Positions 36,101 to 64,000 of a DNA stretch of 64,000 nt are shown here, in pieces. The DNA comes from Rotaria sordida (taxonomy: Eukaryota; Rotifera; Eurotatoria; Philodinida; Philodinidae), in NCBI GenBank assembly GCA_905250125.1, contig CAJNOL010001407.1:1-64000 (forward strand). The letters run 5' to 3'. The stretch's first letter is position 1. Each line of letters begins with the position of its first letter. Below the pieces are notes generated by a model that saw only the letters and a program-made list of their open reading frames with translations, searched no databases and was not told the DNA's origin. Position numbers and translations under genes: made by a program.

Positions 36101-39100
36101 TCTATTAATTTTTTTCTCGTATGTAAATTCAGTAATCAATAGAAGTGATCGGTACACATTCAAGAAGTAGTGTATTAAATTTTGCTTTCACATATACATA
36201 AATGTTTCTAACATTAAAAGAGGCGAGATGAAATGAATATCGTAAGTCTATCATTACTTTCACCCTAGCTAAATTATTATTTTTTTTCATTTATCAATGG
36301 GATACGTAGTTGGACTTATCTCAAGTAATGTATAGACGCAAAAATCTTTCTTTTCTTTTCTTTTCTTTTCTATGGTAAGAATAAAAGAATAACATCATCA
36401 TTTAAGTAAACGATTAGTATCTTTGTAAATACAGAAGTTCATCGCGCGAAAAAAAGTTGTCGATGATGTCGGCATTGATTGATGAATACATTATTATATT
36501 GGATTTTTTCTGAAAGTTCAAATATCAAGAGCACGAGAGATTTACAAAGAAGTACATTGACAACGAAGAAAAAGAATATCCTTCTAATATACTTCTATTA
36601 TTGTTGCCATTCTTTTTCGTTCATACACGTATATGTAGTGAGTGACATCAATGTGAAGGTAGAATGTGTAAATAAGTGGATATTGAAAAAAAAAGCAAGG
36701 TTACATTTTTTTTTTCTTTCTCTCTGCTTGATTACATTTCATCAAGGGCATTTTCTCACTATCTATCTCTCAAGTTTATAACAAATTGGCAAGCTTCAAT
36801 GGATAAGAATATGCTAAAATCAATCCAATACTGTTCATAAGACTCTAGGAACGTTTTCTTTCCATGTTTTAAGAATCAGTTCTCAAGAGATTCCATGTTT
36901 TTATCTGACAAGAGTCATTTAAAATTTTCTCATAATTCACAGAGAAGTGAAAATCGATACTAAGATATACGACTGTGACATTGTACTACGAATTGTTCGA
37001 AAGTTTTCTTAGCTGTGAAAATGTTTACATTGAAGAATAGAAGACGATGATAATGGAGAACAAATTTCTAAGAAATAGGAAAAAATTATTTCTGAAACTT
37101 AAACTTCAGATAGAGAAATTTCAGAACTCTAATACTTAGCTTTTAACTAGTGAGTATATTGATGATAATGCAGTTGTTCTGTTTACATCTCTAGATAAAA
37201 ATGATCGATAGATTTCATATTTCAATCAGCTAATACTGCTACTCGGAAACATCGGTAGAGTCGAACTTGAAACAGAGTTCATAAGCAATCAGTATCAACT
37301 GATTGGTTAAGATGAACTCAAAAAACAATCGACGACTATTCAGTAATGAATAAAAAACTCATGAATGACAGGCTATCCCTCTATTTTTGATAGAATTTTG
37401 GAGGAAATAAGGTGCTAACATGGTATCTTCAACGGAAGTTTACATCGGAGTCAACCATAGTAGCCGATATGAAGCATCAACGTATGAAATACCATTTACA
37501 TATAGGTAGAATATTCTCTACTAATGTATGTGAAACTGCTACAAACATTCATTTTTGAATGAGATATGATTGTTCTTCTCTAATTAGAAAATCTTCATGT
37601 ACTATTGAAGCTTTTAAAACATTGGAAATTATCCTAGAGAAGTGTGTCATTTAGATGATTATATATACCGTGATTTCAATGTACAAAACAGATTACTATT
37701 AAACTTTTGTTCGAGTAATAATTTGTTGATATTCGATACCGTTTTACTTCATAAGGTCATTGACAAGAACACTCGGCATAGGGCAGGTGAATCGATGTTT
37801 TAATAACTACTGATCGATGTCTTGAGTCTTTTACAGATGAATGTCACAAAACCTGTAATCAATGTTTGTTTCTTTCGGATAGAAATCAAATGAAAAAAAG
37901 GATGTGGGTATCTGGAGTGTGAGTGTGAATTCATGCACCTAATGATCACACTCACATCCACACCCATACCCTATTTTAATTTTCTTTTACAAGCATTAAG
38001 TTGTTATACAAACTCCACACAAGTAGGTCCTGCTGATTCTACTGGCAGTGAACTTTATTCATTTATCATTCACTCTACCACCAAAAATTAGTCACAATGA
38101 GTAACAATCTGGTGGCTTATATTTCTGTTCAACGACAAATATTCATTTTTAACGAGCACGTTTTGACAATCGGTTGAATACGAATTTTACTACATAACCT
38201 ACCACTTCTTCCTTGTCTTACTTCACCACTGTTGAAATTGTTGAGTGTGTGAGTTGACCAATTATAGTTGTCCCTTTGCCAATTCCGATTCTAGTCGCAA
38301 CAAAGTGCTAAGTGTGTTCGATGGGTCAATCAATAATAGTATACCGATGAGTATTAAAATACTAGCAAACATGGATCTTGTGATATGAATAGTTAGGAAA
38401 AAAAAACAGGCTACTATGGTTACAACAGTGACATACGAAAATACAATTGTTTTACATTTTGAGTGTTTATATAGTTGTGTGAACGTCAAATTCAATTTTT
38501 CTTACTTAAATATACAAAGAAATTACTTGATCAATCTCATCTTCACTATTCGTCTATCTTCTTCTATAGATTTATATTAGCCTACGTCTTGAATTAAAAA
38601 GACGAATTATCGAGTTATACGATCCTTACCTTTCTATTGATAGAATATATCACTATACATCATTGTATCATATTTAATTCTTCATCTTCTTTTCTTTTTA
38701 AATATAGATTGTTGTCTATTATTCTATTCTTCTCTCAACTCAAGTAGTTTTATAACACATAAGTTCTTTAGTTTTTCAACAACATACAAAGTTTTTAAAT
38801 CTATAATTGTTGAATATACATTGCAGCAATCGTTTAGATTTAACCTATATCAATACTACTACTTCGAATCATGAGTATATCGAATAAGCAAAGACTAATC
38901 CTATTCGGAAAATATTCAATGTCTTTATATATTTGTTCGTCGAAAGATGTCACTCATTGTCAATTATTTTGTTTTTGAGAGGTTCAAAAATAAACCCAAT
39001 TGGTAGACAAAAATTTGTCAATCAACAATTTTATGTTTTCTACGACGCGACGTGTCCCTTCGGAGTATCTTACTGTACTGAGTAATCGACGGGCTGTGTA

Positions 39101-39333
39101 TGTTTATACTTATAGAAAAGAGAGAGAGAGAGAGAGAGCGAACGAAAAAAAAAAGAAAGAAAAGAATGCATCAATAGAAATTAAGAATATAGAACAGAAA
39201 AAAATAACAAGTAGCTCTATTATTCTAAATCAAAATGATGGCTTCTTCATCGATACTCAATCAACCTAAAAATAGATAAATATATTTGTCGATTTATAGT
39301 TTATTTATGTATTTATTTATTTCAGATTTTGCA
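33103..39333. other. 6.2 kb gene-poor stretch before the BEACH gene
   Basis: No recognisable gene. It holds a TTTTC pentanucleotide run (about 36345-36372), a GA run (about 39117-39138), a TG-rich tract near 35560 and a TG-rich inverted pair at 37905-37975. Frames such as 38262-38495 (-) are short and unsupported. The acceptor TATTTCAG at 39318-39325 precedes the start at 39334. Confidence 0.5.
37905..37975. repeat. TG-rich inverted pair
   Basis: A GATGTGGGTATCTGGAGTGT tract on the left and CACACTCACATCCACACCCA on the right form imperfect 25-30 bp arms around an AT-rich loop. The motif resembles the TG-rich tracts in the first 8 kb. Confidence 0.55.
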
Positions 39334-57761
<18,428 letters not shown>

Positions 57762-58367
57762 TAAAATGTTTTGTTTTTTGTTTTTTCGTAGTGTAATTTT
57801 TTTTTTCTTCGTTTTTGACTATTAATATTTTAACTTTTTTCTTTCTCTGCGCTTTCATTTGAGGCTTTTTTCGTTTCTTTCTTATAGACATTCCAAATTC
57901 TTTGCTTCTATATGGTTCTTTATAAAAGAAGATCCATAGTTTCCTTTTTGTTTTGAATAGGTGAGAACGGCTACTACATGAAGTAGTATTTTTCTTTTTT
58001 GTTTGAGTTTTTGGGTGGGAAATAAGAAAGCCCCAGTGATATTCATTTTTGTTGTTGTTTATCGTATTTATCTAGGTTAATTTGTAACGTGCTTGCTAAA
58101 AAAAAAACGATGCAAATATTTAACAAATATCATGATCTTAACTATTCCTTTTGTCTGTGCATTTTCTTTTTACTTATGCTTATCAACGGAGTTCACCGCA
58201 TTCCTTTTTTTTTCTTGTATTTCTTGAGCTTTAAAAAAAAAACAATAAAACAATTTAATAACTATTTCACATATCTCTACATATGAAATAAAAAATTCTT
58301 TGCAATAATCAAATAGTTATCTGTATAATTGGTTTTAGATTATTGTGGTAAATAGACAAGTCAAATA
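57762..58367. other. intergenic between the BEACH gene and GALE
   Basis: T-rich 3' UTR-like sequence with AATAAA overlapping the stop (57760-57765), and further AT-rich spacer. An acceptor-like GGTTTTAG at 58331-58338 lies shortly before the GALE ATG. No separate gene seen. Confidence 0.5.
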
Positions 58368-61374
<3,007 letters not shown>

Positions 61375-61486
61375 GAACTCATATATAGTATTAATTTTAC
61401 GCATCTATAAGAGTCAATTTTTTAAAATTTCTTTTTATCTCTCTATTTAGTCCATATTTGATTTTAATTATTTGATTGTGTTTTAG

Positions 61487-64000
61487 ATGAGTAATATTTA
61501 CATTCAAGAACCAGCTACTCGTGGAAAAGTTGTTTTAGATACAACAGTTGGTGATATTGAAATTGTACGGGGTTCTTCTTTTTCTTTTTTTTACAAAGGG
61601 CACTACAAAAGTGTTCTTGTCGGCTCTTTAGAGAAATATTTATAGGCTTGGTCCTGGTGTTGTTTTTCAAAGTACTACTTCTCATCAACAATGCATTGAT
61701 ACATTTGATTCAGATAGAATTTGAGATCATTTTTTTAGAAGACATTAATGGCTGCTTAAAGCGTGTGTAACATTGAGTGGCTGTTGTTGAGACTTACTTT
61801 GTACAGTTGATATTTCAGTTTTAGTAATAGAAAGGAGTTACACAGGTTTAGATCTGTGGAATAGGATTATGTGTGCTCAATTCTTTCAGAGTCCAGAATG
61901 TTTATGATCTCGTGGTTTTTATTAATTTATTTTCTGATACAATTCGAAAACTTGTGTTAGACAGTTATTGACAGACTATATTCTGTACAAAACAATAGCA
62001 TGGTACACTTGTCTAAACTTTTATTCTGATAAATTTTGAGATCGCTAGCGATAATATTGAATACAAGATTGAAATTAGTCTATATAAATCTCTTCAGTAA
62101 ATGAGTAAACGATTGAACATGGAACTACTTTCAGTCATCGATGAGCTAATCATCTATTTATCGAGCATAAAACTTTGTAGAACTTCAAAAACAAATAGAA
62201 AAATCTGCTGGAGAAATTATTTTCCGAATATTTTCTATTAATTCGTATGTCCAGTGAGGACCATCTTTGATGATCGTTTGAGACAACACCAGTTGTATCT
62301 GCATAAAATAGCAGCTAAAAGACGATCTGAATTTTTTCGGTTGGAATTCATGAAGCCTAGTGCGAATCATTCGATCTAAATCCCAGCATGTCTCTAATAG
62401 AAGGGTACGGTTTTTCGTGTGCGTCAAATCAATTTTCTGTTCATATAAAATCATAGGTCGAAATCGATCTCGTGAGATATTTTAAAAATAATGTCTGACA
62501 AATCTGCAAGAAATGTAAGAATAAGATGTTATGCAAAACCTAGATGTCTCACATTTTGCACATTATCCTAAATATGTCTATGCATTATAGTAGAATACTT
62601 GACTTCAATATACAGCATTTAGGACAGCCGAACAAAAAAAAAAACTTTTGTAGTGCCCTATGTATTAATTAAATCTGAAATATCAATATTGTTTTATTTC
62701 TTAGGAACTTTTCTCTAAAGAATGTCCATTAGCATGTCGAAATTTTCTTCAATTATGTATGGATGGTTATTATGATGGTACAGTTTTTTATCGAGTTGTA
62801 CCAAATTTTATTGCACAAGGTGGCGATCCAACTGGTACAGGTGAAGGAGGTGAATCAGCAACTGGTGCATTCTTTCCAGTAAATATTTATTAAAATTTTA
62901 TTTTATTTTATTTCTATAAAAACAAAATTTTAGGATGAATTTCATACACGTTTACGTTTTAATCGTCGTGGTCTTGTTGGTATGGTTAATCATGGACCAA
63001 ATACAAATGCTAGTGAATTCTTTTTTACATTGGGTAGTGCTCCGGAACTCGATAAAAAGAATACATTATTTGGCAAAGTTGTTGGTAATACATTATTTAA
63101 TATGTTGAAATTAGGTGAAGGAGAAATTATTGGTGAAACACCTGTACATAAACATAAAATAATCAAAGCAGAGGTTAGAAATGAAAAAGAAAAAAGAAAA
63201 TATAGTTTTGAAAAATTTTATTTTATATACAAATAGATTATATCAAATCCATTTGATAATATGGTATCTCGTCCTCGAGCTAAACCACAAATGATTGATG
63301 ATGATGAAACGAATAAAAAATCTAAAGAAACCGTACATGCTAAAGCAATCAAGTAGAATTTTTCTATTAGAATAAAAACAAGAATTTAAAATTCTTTGTC
63401 TTTTTTTTTCTTTTGTATTAGAAATTATGGTCTTCTTTCATTTGGAAATGAAGCTGAAGAAGATGAAGAAGAAATAACAAAAATTTCAATGGTATAAATA
63501 TATATTTTACTTTTTTTTTTCCTGGTTACTAAATTTAATATTTATAGACATTTAAACAAAAAGGAACTGGAAAAAGTGCACATGATTTAACTGATGATTC
63601 AACATTAAGTAAAAATACAGTTCTATTAGTTGAATATAATGAAGAAAGTGATGAAGAATTACCTATAGAAAAACAAAATTTTAAATTAAAAGAAAAAAGT
63701 GATGGAGATTTTGATAAAGAAGAACTTGATCGTGTACGACAAAAATTTAATGAAAAAAGATTATCTAAACAAGACAAGAAAAAAGCAATTCAACTTAATA
63801 TTGATGATGATGATGATGATAATCAAGAAGATATTTCATCGTCAAAATCGTAAATATAAAAATAAAACAAAAATGATTTGATTAATTTGATATTTTTCTT
63901 TTCGAATAGAAATGAAAATGTTAAATTTGAAATTGAACGATTAAAAAAAGAACTAAAACAATCAAAAAAATCATCAATACCTAGCAAATCATCAGAAGAT
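61487..64000 (+). CDS. CWC27: CWC27-type spliceosomal cyclophilin, 3' end beyond the window (7 exons visible)
   Basis: Exons 61487-61564, 62705-62878, 62934-63173, 63237-63352, 63422-63491, 63548-63849 and 63910-64000 (continuing) give 357 residues; the human protein is about 470. The ATG follows directly on a TTTTAG acceptor. Residues 1-175 form a cyclophilin domain, with [19 protein letters not shown] and [20 protein letters not shown]. As in human CWC27, the cyclophilin-A tryptophan position in the latter motif holds an acidic residue, so isomerase activity is doubtful. The family-specific [16 protein letters not shown] follows, then a long acidic/lysine-rich tail with a run of aspartates (DDDDDDN) and a charged coiled coil ([12 protein letters not shown]). 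CWC27 joins the activated spliceosome in the nucleus. Confidence 0.93.
61598..62658. mobile_element. 1.06 kb TIR element in CWC27 intron 1
   Basis: GGGCACTACAAAAG (61598-61611) is the exact reverse complement of 62645-62658, and the similarity continues inward, with gaps, into a G/TCGGCT segment for about 30 bp. The element makes up nearly all of the 1140 bp intron. No transposase; the interior frame on the minus strand (62185-62454) has no recognisable domain. Flanking duplication not found. Confidence 0.85.

Noticed and set aside
38262..38495. 77-residue minus-strand frame with a membrane-like segment
   Set aside because: AT-rich chance hydrophobicity; no homologue recognised and no supporting splice or start context.
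62185..62454. 89-residue minus-strand frame inside the CWC27 intron element, possible transposase piece
   Set aside because: No catalytic or DNA-binding motif visible; kept only as a note on the element.
61598..62658. Assignment to the CACTA superfamily because the TIR contains CACTA
   Set aside because: The palindrome starts three bases earlier (GGG/CCC), no 3-bp direct duplication flanks it, and no CACTA-type transposase is present.

Overview
This 64 kb window is nuclear DNA of a small, AT-rich, intron-dense animal. The genes are conserved metazoan ones (MGAT4, INTS7, a neurobeachin/LRBA-type BEACH protein, GALE, CWC27). Most introns are only about 50-70 bp with GT-AG ends, and nearly every coding start lies just behind a pyrimidine-rich AG acceptor, which points to spliced-leader trans-splicing or short 5'-UTR introns. 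These traits, a bacterial-type GHL10 hydrolase and many decayed DNA transposons suggest a bdelloid rotifer. That assignment is inference; no rRNA or mitochondrial marker is present.

Layout. 0-2.1 kb: a small secreted six-cysteine peptide (494-697) and an unrecognised secreted protein (1399-2067). 2.1-11.3 kb: no host gene, but a mariner remnant, foldback and TIR elements and palindromes. 11.3-12.8 kb: a proline-rich structural protein, one of whose introns is almost entirely an inverted repeat. 15.4-16.8 kb: a secreted fusion of the same six-cysteine module with a GHL10-type hydrolase. 17.7-20.9 kb: MGAT4-like Golgi glycosyltransferase. 22.7-29.4 kb: INTS7 (20 exons). 29.5-33.1 kb: a 3.6 kb TA-flanked TIR element with a different minisatellite near each end. 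33-39 kb: gene-poor. 39.3-57.8 kb: neurobeachin-like gene (38 exons). 58.4-61.4 kb: GALE (8 exons). 61.5-64 kb: CWC27, cut by the window end.

All eight genes are on the + strand. I reconstructed exon boundaries by hand; each listed model keeps frame through every junction and ends at a stop (except CWC27). Host roles are independent: protein N-glycosylation (MGAT4), galactose/UDP-sugar metabolism (GALE), snRNA 3'-end processing (INTS7), splicing (CWC27), vesicle traffic (BEACH protein). GALE and CWC27 are only 112 bp apart with an acceptor directly at the CWC27 ATG, which looks operon-like.

The strongest unexplained signal is in the long introns. At least five dispersed repeat families, several of them palindromic, recur in introns of MGAT4, INTS7, the BEACH gene and GALE, along with a piggyBac remnant and two TIR elements. 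Most introns over about 500 bp hold such a sequence, so intron length here seems set largely by non-autonomous DNA elements.
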